DNA from: Acidimicrobiia bacterium
GTDB lineage: Bacteria > Actinomycetota > Acidimicrobiia > Spongiisociales > JAHEDJ01
Length of the DNA: 64,000 nt
Direction: 5' to 3'
Assembly (NCBI GenBank): GCA_035471805.1
Contig: DATIPS010000055.1
Span: forward strand, 1 to 64,000
Of the stretch, positions 17,229 through 26,093 are shown piece by piece (position 1 is the first letter of the stretch; the number at the start of each line of letters is the position of its first letter). Below the pieces are notes generated by a model. That model was given only the letters and a program-made list of their open reading frames with translations, did no database searches and had not been told where the DNA came from. Position numbers and translations under genes: made by a program.

Positions 17229-17636
17229 TCATTCCGCCAGCCGGACCGTCATCTCCGCGGCCCGCTCGAGGGTGTTGGACACCGCGCACCCGTTACGGGC
17301 GATGGTGAGGAGCTTCTGCTTCTCATCGGCCGTGGCAGGGCCTTCGAGTACGACTTCCATCCGGACTGCCGCGAAGCGGAAAGGTTCGTGCGCCAGATCC
17401 CCTTCGATATCCAGCTCGAGTCTTTTGATCGGTATCTCCCGTGCCTCTGCGGCAGCGACGAGGGTGCTCTTGAAGCAGGCACCCCAGCCGATCAGCATCA
17501 AGTGCCCACCGTTGAATCCCAGTCCTGTGCCGCCGGTCGAAACAGGTCGATCGAGTGGTATCACCCCGTTCTGCTCCTGCCGGCCGATCGCACGGTGACC
17601 CCTTAGCGCCTCAACGGTGACTCTGAGTGTCGGCAT
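17229..17636 (-). CDS. OsmC-family peroxidase-like protein
   Basis: A 135-residue OsmC/Ohr-fold protein. MLIGWGACFKSTLVAAAEAREI near residues 47-68 holds the first redox Cys, and NGCAVSNTLERAA near 114-126 the second. OsmC/Ohr proteins reduce organic hydroperoxides with this Cys pair. The spacing and sequence fit the general OsmC group better than Ohr. It converges with the asparaginase-like gene. Confidence 0.85.
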   Translation of the reverse strand: MPTLRVTVEALRGHRAIGRQEQNGVIPLDRPVSTGGTGLGFNGGHLMLIGWGACFKSTLVAAAEAREIPIKRLELDIEGDLAHEPFRFAAVRMEVVLEGPATADEKQKLLTIARNGCAVSNTLERAAEMTVRLAE

Positions 17637-17694
17637 CGCACCTCCTCACAGGAAACGTAGCGGGCACTGCGGGGGTTCGCATACCGGGCGGGCG

Positions 17695-18525
17695 TCATCC
17701 GGTGGCGATCAATCCAACTGCGACCAATGCACCGGCCAGTCCGACCAGGCGAGGCGGCGAGATCCGCTCCTTGAAGAAGAGGCGGGCCAGCAGAACGGTC
17801 GTCGCCGGGAACATCGAGGCCACGACGGCGACGATGGCCAGCGACCCGCGCTGGGCGGCCAGGATGAAGGCTCCATTCCCAAAGATCGTCGCCGCCCCCG
17901 CTCCGACGACCGGGGCCAGCGAGACACGGTGGGGGAGCAGGACTGCTCCGGTTCGCCATGCGATCAAGTAGAGCAACACAAACCCGGCGCCGCGGGCAGG
18001 GACAAGCGGCCAGATCCCGGAGTCTTGCGACACCAGGCTGAGGAAGACGAGCATGCTGCCGAAGCCCAGACCTGCCAAAGCCCCGTAGCCGAGGCCCGTG
18101 ACCGTCGTCTCGTTACGGTCGATGGGTGACCTGCTGATCAGATAGATGGAAACCATCCCCAGGACAACGCCCGCCACCTGCATACCAGCAGGAGGTTCGC
18201 CCATGACTGTGGCAAACAGGACCCCGGTGGCCGCCGCGCCGACGGCGGCCACCGGTGACACGACCGCGACCTGACTCTTCGTGAACCCCGTGTAGAGGGC
18301 CAGGACCGCCAGGGCTCCGGCAATGCCGGCCAGAGCGCCCCAACCGAAATCCGTTCCTATCGGGTTCCCCGGCAACAGCAGTGACACCAGGATCGCAGTG
18401 ATGAACCCAGCAACGTGGGAGGCGGCGACGACGGCGAGGACCCTCCCGTACCGGCTTCCCAGGCCGCCGAGGAAGTCGCCGGTGCCGCTGAAGGCAGCGG
18501 CAAGGAGAGAAAGAAGGATCGCCAC
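17695..18525 (-). CDS. EamA/DMT-family transporter
   Basis: A 276-residue inner-membrane protein with ten predicted helices in two halves, each an EamA domain. GSRYGRVLAVVAASHVAGFITAILVS begins the first half; ARGAGFVLLYLIAW begins the second. Drug/metabolite transporters of this type export amino acids or small metabolites; the substrate cannot be assigned. Start is a GTG with no strong ribosome-binding site. It is transcribed alone. Confidence 0.8.
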   Translation of the reverse strand: MAILLSLLAAAFSGTGDFLGGLGSRYGRVLAVVAASHVAGFITAILVSLLLPGNPIGTDFGWGALAGIAGALAVLALYTGFTKSQVAVVSPVAAVGAAATGVLFATVMGEPPAGMQVAGVVLGMVSIYLISRSPIDRNETTVTGLGYGALAGLGFGSMLVFLSLVSQDSGIWPLVPARGAGFVLLYLIAWRTGAVLLPHRVSLAPVVGAGAATIFGNGAFILAAQRGSLAIVAVVASMFPATTVLLARLFFKERISPPRLVGLAGALVAVGLIATG

Positions 18526-18764
18526 AACCCGGAGAGGCTACTTCCTCCGTGACCGGTTGGGATATGCGCGCCGGCCGGCAGACCCGCCAGGATCCTGCTC
18601 GATTGGACGTCATAGGTTGCGGATGTCGGGTAAGTTCTCCTCGACGCTGACGACTAAACGGTAAGTTCGGGCGTACGGAGGGGACCATATGAGAGCCACG
18701 CAGGATCATTCCGTGTTGCGGCCGCTCGACTCGTCCCGATTGAATCACTGCGCGGGGAGCCATT

Positions 18765-21700
18765 GTGAGTAACGGACAGTTCACGGACCTAGCGATCCTG
18801 GCGGGATTGATAGAGAGGCCGCTCCGGGTTGAGGAAGCGGCGGAAGCTCTCGACATCAGCCCGCAAGACGTCCTGGCTCGAGCCCACGAAGGCGTCGAGC
18901 AGGGTGTGCTGGCCAGCGAGGGATCAGGATACGTTCTCACCGGGGCTGCTCCGGAGGTCGATCCGCCGTACCTCGCCTACCTGGCGGGGAAGCTGGCCGA
19001 GACCCTCACAGCCCGTGGAGCCAACGGCGAGGCAGGAAAGCTCTTCATCCGCGCCGGGCGCGAGGTAGAGGCCATCGGCGCCTTGGTGGCGGCTGCACTC
19101 GGTGACGACGACGAGCAGGCAGCCAATCTCGCGCTCGAGCTCGATCCCGAACTCACCCCGGTTGAACGGCAGGATGCCGGGCGCCTGCACCTCATGCTGG
19201 CCCGTCATGCTCGCGACCACGGATCGAGCCCCACTGCCGACGAGCACGCCCGAAATGCGATCCGCCGCCTCGAAGGGCCGGAGCTGATCGACGCCCTCCG
19301 GTTCGGCGCCGCCGTTGCTTCGGACCTTCAAGACTCCCAGCGAGCCGAGAGTCTGACTGCGCTGGGCGCCGGAGTGGCGATATCGCTGGGCCGCAAAGAC
19401 AAGGCCGGCACGATGCTCACCCTGCTGGGAAGAGAGCTCAACAGGCTGGGTTTTGCCGACGAGGCGGACGCCGCTCTGGCACGAGGCATCGCCATGCTCG
19501 ACACCCACGGCGATCGAAGTGAGCAGTTCCTCGGCCGGATGAACGCCGGATGGGTCGCGTTCGACCGGGGAATCCTTCAGGAAGCGGAGATAACCTTCGA
19601 CAACCTGACCGACCAGGCCGACGATCTCCACGACTCCGTGACCAAATCCAGCCAGATGGCCTATCACAGTCGTGCACTCGGAATGGTCGGCCGGATCAAT
19701 GAGTCCAGGGTGCGCGCTGCCCAGGCCAGGGCGATTGCCGCCGAATACGGGGCAAGGGCCATCGAATTCCTCGTCGCTCTCGGCGAAGTGGAAGGGGCCC
19801 TGGCGTTTCGGCGCCCGGCAGACGCCGCCGAGGCGGTCGAGAACGCCGATCGAATTGCCCGCGAGCATCTGCCGTCGTGGCTGAACAGGACGCTCCATTA
19901 CGAGGCGAAGGCCGCCCTGCTGGTCGGCGATCGGGAGACGGCGCGCCGGGCCCTGGCCGAGGCCCGGGAGCACACACCCAGCGGCATCGACGGTTGGCGC
20001 GTTCGGAATCTGATTCGCATCACCGAGATGGAGATGATCGAAGGCGACTGGCCCCAGGGAGAGGCCGAGGACCTGACCGACGAGTTCCTCCAGTCCCGCC
20101 AGTATCTGGCGGCGGCTGAGCTGCTGACCATCCGGGCCGAGCGCGAGAAGGATGCCGAACTCGCCCTCCAGGCCGCTGCGCTCGCCGGACAGGTGGGTGC
20201 GCCGGCACATGCCGCGCTGGCGATCGAAGCGGCCGGGGCGTGGGACGACGCGCCGGTGGCCGCCGCCGCAGGTGAAATGATCCGCCGGGCGGCCGCCGCC
20301 ATGCCGGATGACTGGCGAGACGGCCTGCGTGATGTCCCTGCGTTCGCGCACGCACTCGACGCCGAGCCCCTCGAGACACCCGATTCGGAGGCCCTCGACG
20401 ATCTCCTCGCCGAAGTGCTGACCAGCGCCGGTTTGACCGGCGACTTCGTCTTGAGCCCTGCACAGCGGCGAGCTCGCGGCCTCGTGCGGCGGAAGTCGCG
20501 CCGTCGCAAGACGTCCCCGGTGACGTGGCTGGCCGCGGCCGTCGGCGGAGCGGCGCTGGTCGTGTCGATCTTTGCCGTCACAGCCGGCGACGGGCCGGCT
20601 ACCGGAACGACGCTGGCCGCGCAGCCGACCACCACCACCTCCTCGACAACGACCACGACGCTGCCGGAGGATCCCAATCCGGAACCCCCCGAGCTGGGGC
20701 TCTTCGGCGAGTCCCAGTTCCGCGGCAGCGACGGTCTGACCGGAGTGGCGAGCGAGCCGGCGTTGACCGCCTTCAACGGGCACTACTGGGCGCAAAAGCC
20801 GGGAGGGTTCTTCCGCGCCGACCCGGTAGCCGCCGGCAGGTTTCTCTATCTGGGCAGCTCGACCAATGATCAGGTCTATCTGATCGACCTCACGACCGGA
20901 ATAGTGGCGGACAGGCTCGAAGCCGACGGAAGGGTGCTCGTTCCGGTCGCGGTCGGTGATATGAACGTAGCGCGCGGCGACGGGACCGTGAAGATGGTGG
21001 TGTATGTTGCCGAAGGCGGCACCGTGCACGGTCGACCGGTCGAGGGAGGCGGAGCATTCGCCCCCCTCTCGCTGGGATCCGACGTTTCAGCCGGCCCGGT
21101 CATCGCCGGCGGCCTGGCCGTGATCCCGACCGAGGGGGGCCGTGTGTATGCCCTCAACAGCGATGGCATCGAGTGGATCTATCCGGCCGAGGATCAGGAA
21201 CCTCTAGCCGAGATCGGCGAGGAGGCCGCATATGCGGACGGGATCCTGTATGTCGTGGACCAATCGGGAGAACTGCATCTGATCGAGGCGGAAACAGGCA
21301 CCGGCATCTGCAGCAGGAGGTTTGGCCAGCCCCCGGTCGGGAATCCGGTTGTGTCCGACGGAAACGTGTACGTGCAGGCCACGGGCGTGGTGGTCATTGC
21401 ACCTGCAGGGACATGTGAGGGAACCGAGAGCGTCGTCGTTGCCTCGCCGGAGGTGACGAATCCTATTGCCGTGCAGGATGGAATCATCTTCTCCGCAGAG
21501 GCAAACCGGCTGTTCCCGTTTGATCCGAACCTGATGACTCTCGAGTCGATGGGTTCCGACAGCCAGCTCGGACCCTGGGCGCCGTTCATCGCCGACTCCG
21601 ACATAACGACTCCGCCGGTGATCGCCGGGGAACTAGTCATCTTTGGGACACAGAACGGAATCGTCTATGCGGTAGATCTGGCGACGGGCGAAGAGGTATG

Positions 21701-21827
21701 GCGTTTCGACGTCGGCGTGGCGACCGGTGAATCAGTCGGTATCGAGGGATCCCCGGTCGTCCTGAAGAACACGGTCATCGTCATGACCAATCAGGGAAAC
21801 CTCGTCGCCATCGCCAGCGGCGAGTAG
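18765..21827 (+). CDS. Winged-helix/TPR-like, single-span protein with PQQ beta-propeller
   Basis: A 1020-residue protein. Residues 5-55 (LAILAGLIERPLRVEEAAEALDI then VLASEGSGYVLT) look like a winged helix. Residues about 60-560 are almost entirely Ala/Leu/Glu-rich helices with the rhythm of TPR-like repeats, similar to the helical arms of LuxR/AAA regulators. After a cluster of basic residues (RRKSRRRK) a membrane span covers about 585-607, followed by a Thr-rich linker. The remainder is a beta-propeller with PQQ-like repeats (YALNSDGIEWIYP, YAVDLATGEEVWRFDVG). By charge the helical part is cytoplasmic and the propeller outside. It may sense an external signal or scaffold; function is unknown. 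Confidence 0.7.
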   Translation: MSNGQFTDLAILAGLIERPLRVEEAAEALDISPQDVLARAHEGVEQGVLASEGSGYVLTGAAPEVDPPYLAYLAGKLAETLTARGANGEAGKLFIRAGREVEAIGALVAAALGDDDEQAANLALELDPELTPVERQDAGRLHLMLARHARDHGSSPTADEHARNAIRRLEGPELIDALRFGAAVASDLQDSQRAESLTALGAGVAISLGRKDKAGTMLTLLGRELNRLGFADEADAALARGIAMLDTHGDRSEQFLGRMNAGWVAFDRGILQEAEITFDNLTDQADDLHDSVTKSSQMAYHSRALGMVGRINESRVRAAQARAIAAEYGARAIEFLVALGEVEGALAFRRPADAAEAVENADRIAREHLPSWLNRTLHYEAKAALLVGDRETARRALAEAREHTPSGIDGWRVRNLIRITEMEMIEGDWPQGEAEDLTDEFLQSRQYLAAAELLTIRAEREKDAELALQAAALAGQVGAPAHAALAIEAAGAWDDAPVAAAAGEMIRRAAAAMPDDWRDGLRDVPAFAHALDAEPLETPDSEALDDLLAEVLTSAGLTGDFVLSPAQRRARGLVRRKSRRRKTSPVTWLAAAVGGAALVVSIFAVTAGDGPATGTTLAAQPTTTTSSTTTTTLPEDPNPEPPELGLFGESQFRGSDGLTGVASEPALTAFNGHYWAQKPGGFFRADPVAAGRFLYLGSSTNDQVYLIDLTTGIVADRLEADGRVLVPVAVGDMNVARGDGTVKMVVYVAEGGTVHGRPVEGGGAFAPLSLGSDVSAGPVIAGGLAVIPTEGGRVYALNSDGIEWIYPAEDQEPLAEIGEEAAYADGILYVVDQSGELHLIEAETGTGICSRRFGQPPVGNPVVSDGNVYVQATGVVVIAPAGTCEGTESVVVASPEVTNPIAVQDGIIFSAEANRLFPFDPNLMTLESMGSDSQLGPWAPFIADSDITTPPVIAGELVIFGTQNGIVYAVDLATGEEVWRFDVGVATGESVGIEGSPVVLKNTVIVMTNQGNLVAIASGE

Positions 21828-21836
21828 ACCCGCCGA

Positions 21837-22109
21837 TCAGGCATCCGGGGTTCTGATGCCTGTTTCGTGCTCGAAGCACCAGGCCCAATGCTCGCCCGGT
21901 TCCTTTGATCGGATCACCGGATGGCCGTGTTCCGCGGCGTGCTTTCTGGCGTGACGATTGGGGGAATCGTCACAACAGAGAGTCCGCCCGCAGCCGACAC
22001 AGAAGCGTAGATGCACCCATGTGCCTCCGATCGCCAGGCAGTCCGCACACCCACCATCCGGCATCGGATCCAGTGGAACTGACAAAAGGTGTTCGCAGGG
22101 TTTCCCCAT
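21837..22109 (-). CDS. UBP-type zinc-finger protein
   Basis: A 90-residue protein made of a single ZnF-UBP domain. Zinc ligands visible are Cys5 and His7, the pair CADC at 21-24, FCVGCG at 37-41, CC at 45-46, and the His run RHARKHAAEHGH at about 52-63. In eukaryotes this fold binds ubiquitin C-termini; stand-alone bacterial copies are common in actinobacteria with no known ligand. It lies tail to tail with the propeller gene, nine bases apart. Confidence 0.8.
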   Translation of the reverse strand: MGKPCEHLLSVPLDPMPDGGCADCLAIGGTWVHLRFCVGCGRTLCCDDSPNRHARKHAAEHGHPVIRSKEPGEHWAWCFEHETGIRTPDA

Positions 22110-22280
22110 GACGCTCCTTCACTCGGCTACTCGTGCCCTTGGGGCTGTTCGGCACTCTACCGGTCCCCGGCTCCTGTGGCCGGTGGATGTCGGAACTGTC
22201 GTCGGGTTGGCGGTCGTGCATCGGCGGGAAGGAGCGGACCGGACGGCGACATTCAACTCGTGACCGGGCCACGTCGTATC

Positions 22281-22664
22281 ATGGTTGCGGCGATGTCCTA
22301 TCCGACCGACTTCCGCGCCCCGTGGATCGACGACAACGGTTTCCTGCGCTTTCAGATCGGCTTGAAGCGCCCGTCGCTCGCCGTCGTCTCCGGAATCTTC
22401 CGTGACGCCGCCGAATTGTCGGCAGGCAAGTTGCTCCCGCTCATCATCGACGGACGAGCGATGCGAATGGCGCCGCCGGCCAAAGCTTGGACGTACGCCA
22501 TCTACCGCCTCAACTCAATCGCATCGGCCGTGGCCTTCTTGTTCAGCGACATGACGCCGCAGGAAGTGTTCAAGTACCAGAAGGGCATAGGTGCAATGAT
22601 CCCCAGCCGGGTGTTCGAAGAGGAGTATGAGGCCGTCGCCTGGCTCCGGTCGTTCGCGGATTAG
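22281..22664 (+). CDS. STAS-like (DUF7793-type) small protein
   Basis: About 127 residues, start at ATG 22281 or 22293 without a clear ribosome-binding site. APWIDDNGFLRFQ, LPLIIDGRAMRMAPPAKAWTYAI and AVAFLFSDMTPQEVFKYQKGI follow the strand-helix order of SpoIIAA/STAS-like actinobacterial proteins such as DUF7793, where the loop after the LIID strand would be the phosphorylation or contact site. There is no Ser in the usual place. No partner kinase or anti-sigma factor is encoded nearby. Confidence 0.5.
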   Translation: MVAAMSYPTDFRAPWIDDNGFLRFQIGLKRPSLAVVSGIFRDAAELSAGKLLPLIIDGRAMRMAPPAKAWTYAIYRLNSIASAVAFLFSDMTPQEVFKYQKGIGAMIPSRVFEEEYEAVAWLRSFAD

Positions 22665-22667
22665 CCG

Positions 22668-23474
22668 CTAGGACAGCAGCAGCCGTTCCAGTCTCCGGCC
22701 GATTACCGCCGAACCGGCGATACCCATGCCGACCAGTACCCCGATATTCACCCACAGCCCCGAGTCCAGGGTTCCGAGCGTGAGGCTCCGGACCAGTTCC
22801 GTGCCGTGGTACAGCGGTGAGAACTGGGTGAATCGCTGGAAGAACTCCGGGTAGACCTCGAGCGGATAGAAAGTCGCCGAGAACAAGAACAGCGGCAGGG
22901 TCACCATGGTCACGAGGTCGAAGTCCTGCCAGCTGCGCATGAAGGTGGTCGCGGCCATTCCTACCGCACCGAAGGCAAAGCCGATCAAGAGGGTGGCCGG
23001 CAGGGCGAGGAGGCCCAGCGGTGATCGGACCAGACCCATGAGCGCCATGACCACAATGAATCCGGCTGAGTAGAGCGCACCGCGAAAGAGCGACCAGACG
23101 ATCTCTCCGGTAGCGATGTCTCCCGGGGCGACGGGTGTCGCCAGAATCGACTTGTAGGTGTTGCCGTAGCGGATCTTGAAGAAGATGTTGAACGTCGACT
23201 CGTAAACGGCTCCGTTCATGGCGGAGGCGGCAAGCATCGCCGGGGCGACGAAGGCGGCATACGAGACCAGTTCACCGTCGGGGCCGGGCACGTCCCCGAC
23301 GAGTGTGCCGAGCCCGATTCCTATTGAGAAGAGATAGAAGACCGGCTCGAAGAAACCGGCCAGGATCACCCACCACACCGACCTGTAGACGATGAGATTG
23401 TGTTCGAGGAGGTGGCGCACCCGGTGGCTGGGCCGCACGGCCGGTGATGCCACGCGTGCAAGCAGTGTCGTCAT
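22668..23474 (-). CDS. ABC-2 exporter permease, second subunit
   Basis: A 268-residue ABC-2 type membrane protein with six helices. YGNTYKSILATPVAPGDIATGEIVWSL near residues 100-128 is the conserved cytoplasmic loop of NodJ-like exporters, and LPLFLFSATFYPLE near 190-205 is the matching late helix. Its ATG overlaps the stop of the upstream permease by four bases. It forms, with the next two genes, a complete exporter. NodIJ-like members export lipooligosaccharides or drugs. Confidence 0.85.
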   Translation of the reverse strand: MTTLLARVASPAVRPSHRVRHLLEHNLIVYRSVWWVILAGFFEPVFYLFSIGIGLGTLVGDVPGPDGELVSYAAFVAPAMLAASAMNGAVYESTFNIFFKIRYGNTYKSILATPVAPGDIATGEIVWSLFRGALYSAGFIVVMALMGLVRSPLGLLALPATLLIGFAFGAVGMAATTFMRSWQDFDLVTMVTLPLFLFSATFYPLEVYPEFFQRFTQFSPLYHGTELVRSLTLGTLDSGLWVNIGVLVGMGIAGSAVIGRRLERLLLS

Positions 23475-24244
23475 GGTCTCAGCCTCTTCGTGAGATTGTG
23501 CCGGGCGACCAGAGCACCGAGGAGGAAGAGGGCGACCAGGTAGGTGACGTGCTGCCAAAGCGGAAGAGCAGCTTCGATGCCGAGCGCGACGGAACGGGTG
23601 AGTTCGACGCCGTGGAAAAGGGGAGTGGCGTAGGCGAGACCCTCGAGCAGATCGGGCAGCTGCTCGATCGGGAAGAACGTTCCGGAGAACAGGAACAGAG
23701 GCACGATGGCGAACCGAAAGACCATCGTCAGGCCCGTGTCATCCTCGATCCACGAGGTGAAGGCTGCCATCGGGGCTGCAAAGGCGAGACCGGTCAGAAC
23801 CGCCGGGAAGATTGCCAGGAATGCTCGCCCGATGCCGGCCGCGTCGAACACGACCAGCATTCCGGCGAAGATCGTGCAGATCATGAGGAGCCGGACGCCG
23901 ATCCAGGTCAGCAAACCGACCAGCAGGTCGGTCACCGACACAGGGGTGTTCATGATTGCCGGAAAGGTCTTGATCCATTTGAGCCCGGCCATGATCGGGA
24001 AGCTTCCTTCGCCTGCACCGCTTTGCATGCCGGTGGCGGCGAGCAGGCCGGGAGCAAGCCATACGAGATAGGTGAGCCCGCCGAACTCGGCAGAGGGGTT
24101 GCGGTCGACCAGCGATCCGAGGCCGATGCCCATCGCGGCCAGATACAGCACCGGGTTCAGGAAGTTCGAGAAGACCGAGGCACGCCACACGCGGGCATAG
24201 TTGAGAGCCTGCCCCTCGAAGACGTGCAGCGGGAGCGCGGTCAT
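23471..24244 (-). CDS. ABC-2 exporter permease, first subunit
   Basis: A 257-residue ABC-2 type permease with six helices, paralogous to the one downstream: MAGLKWIKTFPAIMNTPVSVTDLLVGLLTW aligns with the same loop, and VPLFLFSGTFFPIEQLP with the same late helix. The start at ATG 24244 overlaps the stop of the ATPase gene by four bases. Reading can extend further upstream but that region is inside the ATPase gene. The two permeases probably make a heterodimeric pore. Confidence 0.85.
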   Translation of the reverse strand: MTALPLHVFEGQALNYARVWRASVFSNFLNPVLYLAAMGIGLGSLVDRNPSAEFGGLTYLVWLAPGLLAATGMQSGAGEGSFPIMAGLKWIKTFPAIMNTPVSVTDLLVGLLTWIGVRLLMICTIFAGMLVVFDAAGIGRAFLAIFPAVLTGLAFAAPMAAFTSWIEDDTGLTMVFRFAIVPLFLFSGTFFPIEQLPDLLEGLAYATPLFHGVELTRSVALGIEAALPLWQHVTYLVALFLLGALVARHNLTKRLRP

Positions 24245-25167
24245 TCGACCAGGCTCCGGCCGGTCAGTCGCAGAAACACATCCTCCAGGGTTGATCGGCG
24301 CACCACCGCACTCTCGATCTGCAGCTCCCGTGCAGACACCTCCGCAAGGGCCCGGTCGGCGTCGTCGACGTAGAGGAGAACTCGATCGGCGAGAGTCTCC
24401 TGTCTCGGTGCGAGACCGTCCAGCTTGAGCAGCGCCGGCTCCTGCATGCCGACGGGGAAGCGCAGCTCGAGGACCTCCCGGTGGGAGTGTTCTTCGATCA
24501 GGGAGCGCGGCGATCCCTCGGCAACGATCCGACCCTGATCCATGACCACGAGCCGGTCGCACAGCTGCTCCGCCTCATCCATGTAATGGGTGGTGATTAT
24601 CAGCGTCGAACCTTGTTGCTTGAGCCGGTACAACCGATCCCACAGGATGTGCCGGGCTTGAGGGTCGAGGCCGGTCGTCGGTTCGTCCAGGAGGATGAGC
24701 TCCGGTTCGTTGATTAGTGCTCGTGCGATGGTGAGCCTTCGTTTCATGCCGCCGGAGAGATGCTCGACCTTGGCGGTTCGCTTGTCCTCGAGATGTGCAA
24801 ACGCCAGGAGGTCTTCGATTCGCTCCCTGATCAACTTCCTCGGCAGGGAGAAGTAGCGGCCGTAGATGTAGAGGTTGTCACGCACCCGCAGTTCCTCATC
24901 GAGCATGTTCTCCTGCGGAACCACGCCCAGGCGACCGCGGATTTCCCGTCCATCGGCGCGGGGATCGAGGCCGAATACCGTGAGCGTGCCGGCAGTGATC
25001 GGGGATGTGGCTCCGATCATTCGCATGATCGATGACTTCCCCGCCCCGTTCGGGCCGAGGAAACCGAAGACCTCGCCTCGCCGGATGTCGAAATCGACAC
25101 CGTCTACGGCCGTCAGGTCGTCGAAGCGTTTGGTGAGCCCGCGGGCCGTTACGAGTGATTCGCTCAT
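24241..25167 (-). CDS. ABC-2 exporter ATPase (NodI/DrrA-like)
   Basis: A 308-residue ABC ATPase: Walker A GPNGAGKSS near residue 38, Q-loop VPQENMLDEEL near 84, signature LSGGMKRRL near 136, Walker B LILLDEPTTGLDPQ near 157-170 and the switch His in ITTHYMDEAEQL near 190. A regulatory C-terminal region of about 85 residues follows, as in NodI and DrrA. It heads a three-gene operon in which all junctions are four-base overlaps, so ATPase and permeases are made in fixed proportion. Exported substrate unknown. Confidence 0.9.
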   Translation of the reverse strand: MSESLVTARGLTKRFDDLTAVDGVDFDIRRGEVFGFLGPNGAGKSSIMRMIGATSPITAGTLTVFGLDPRADGREIRGRLGVVPQENMLDEELRVRDNLYIYGRYFSLPRKLIRERIEDLLAFAHLEDKRTAKVEHLSGGMKRRLTIARALINEPELILLDEPTTGLDPQARHILWDRLYRLKQQGSTLIITTHYMDEAEQLCDRLVVMDQGRIVAEGSPRSLIEEHSHREVLELRFPVGMQEPALLKLDGLAPRQETLADRVLLYVDDADRALAEVSARELQIESAVVRRSTLEDVFLRLTGRSLVE

Positions 25168-25297
25168 GAGCCTGGTCAGGATACCGGTTCGGTCCCGGTT
25201 GTCCCTTCGGTATTGCGCTCTCCGGAACGGGGACGGGGCGGGAGGGATGGTGCGGCGGCCGGCGCGTAGTGTGATGAGAAGCAGAGGAGGGAGAATC

Positions 25298-25654
25298 GTG
25301 TCACGCCCTGTTCATTTTGAGATCCACGGCGAGGATCCGGTTGCGGCGACCGAGTTCTACGCGGCTGTGTTCGGCTGGAAGGTCGAACGGTGGGGTGATC
25401 AGCCCTACTGGTTGTACACGACCGGCGAAGGTCCCGGTATCGACGGTGCCTCCGCACCAAGTCAGGAACACGGCCAGAAGGTGGTGTTGACGGTGGAGAC
25501 CGACAACCTGGCGGAGACAGTCGCAAAGGCTCGTGCGGCGGGTGGCACGGTCCTGCTGGAGAACGCTCCGATTCCCGGGGTCGGCATTCTCGCCCAGGTG
25601 CTCGATCCCAACGGAGTTCTGGTCGGAATCATGCAGCCGGAGACGTCGGAATAG
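25298..25654 (+). CDS. VOC-family (glyoxalase-like) protein
   Basis: A 118-residue VOC-domain protein. VHFEIHGEDPVAATEFYAAVFGW at the N-terminus and VLDPNGVLVGIMQPE near the C-terminus are the paired beta-alpha-beta modules; a His near residue 5 and the C-terminal Glu/Gln could be metal ligands. This short type is often annotated as a glyoxalase/bleomycin-resistance protein with no assigned substrate. GAGGAGGGAG precedes the GTG start. The next gene begins two bases after its stop. Confidence 0.85.
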   Translation: MSRPVHFEIHGEDPVAATEFYAAVFGWKVERWGDQPYWLYTTGEGPGIDGASAPSQEHGQKVVLTVETDNLAETVAKARAAGGTVLLENAPIPGVGILAQVLDPNGVLVGIMQPETSE

Positions 25655-25656
25655 GG

Positions 25657-26025
25657 ATGGGGTCGCATCCGCTCAACCTCGGCCTGCGTTTCGTTCTCGA
25701 ACTCGTTGCGCTGTTCGCACTGGGCTGGTGGGGTTACTCGCTCACCGGCGGGTGGCTTCGATTCGCGCTCGCCGGAGTTTTCCCGCTCGTTGCAGCCGCC
25801 GTCTGGGGTACCTTCGCCGTTCCGGACGACCCCAGCCGATCCGGTGAAGCTCCGATCGCTGTGAGCGGCCGGGTCCGTCTGGTCATCGAGTTTCTGGTGT
25901 TCGCAGCGGCTGTCGTCGGGTTCGTGGTGGTCGATCGGTTGTCGATCGCCGCCGGATTGCTGGTTGCGCTGATCGTTCACTACCTGCTCTCGACTGATCG
26001 GATCGGCTGGCTGCTCGAGAGGTGA
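25657..26025 (+). CDS. DUF2568 (YrdB-like) membrane protein
   Basis: A 122-residue protein with four helices. NLGLRFVLELVALFALGWWGY, VFPLVAAAVWGTFAVPDDPSR and VRLVIEFLVFAAAVVGF are the hallmarks of DUF2568/YrdB. In this family the AxWGxFxVPxDP block follows the second helix, as here. Its function is unknown. It is co-transcribed with the VOC gene. Confidence 0.85.
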   Translation: MGSHPLNLGLRFVLELVALFALGWWGYSLTGGWLRFALAGVFPLVAAAVWGTFAVPDDPSRSGEAPIAVSGRVRLVIEFLVFAAAVVGFVVVDRLSIAAGLLVALIVHYLLSTDRIGWLLER

Positions 26026-26093
26026 AGCGGCGGCCGCCCGATTGGTGCATCGACAGGGCCTATCGTGGAGCCGGACACCAATAGGGAGTGCAT

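Noticed and set aside
18629..18668. Direct repeat GGTAAGTTC, two copies 31 bases apart upstream of the propeller gene
   Set aside because: Too short and too few to call an operator; no promoter could be aligned with it.
18924..21029. A 701-residue open frame on the minus strand
   Set aside because: Entirely antisense to the propeller fusion gene and without any recognisable domain.
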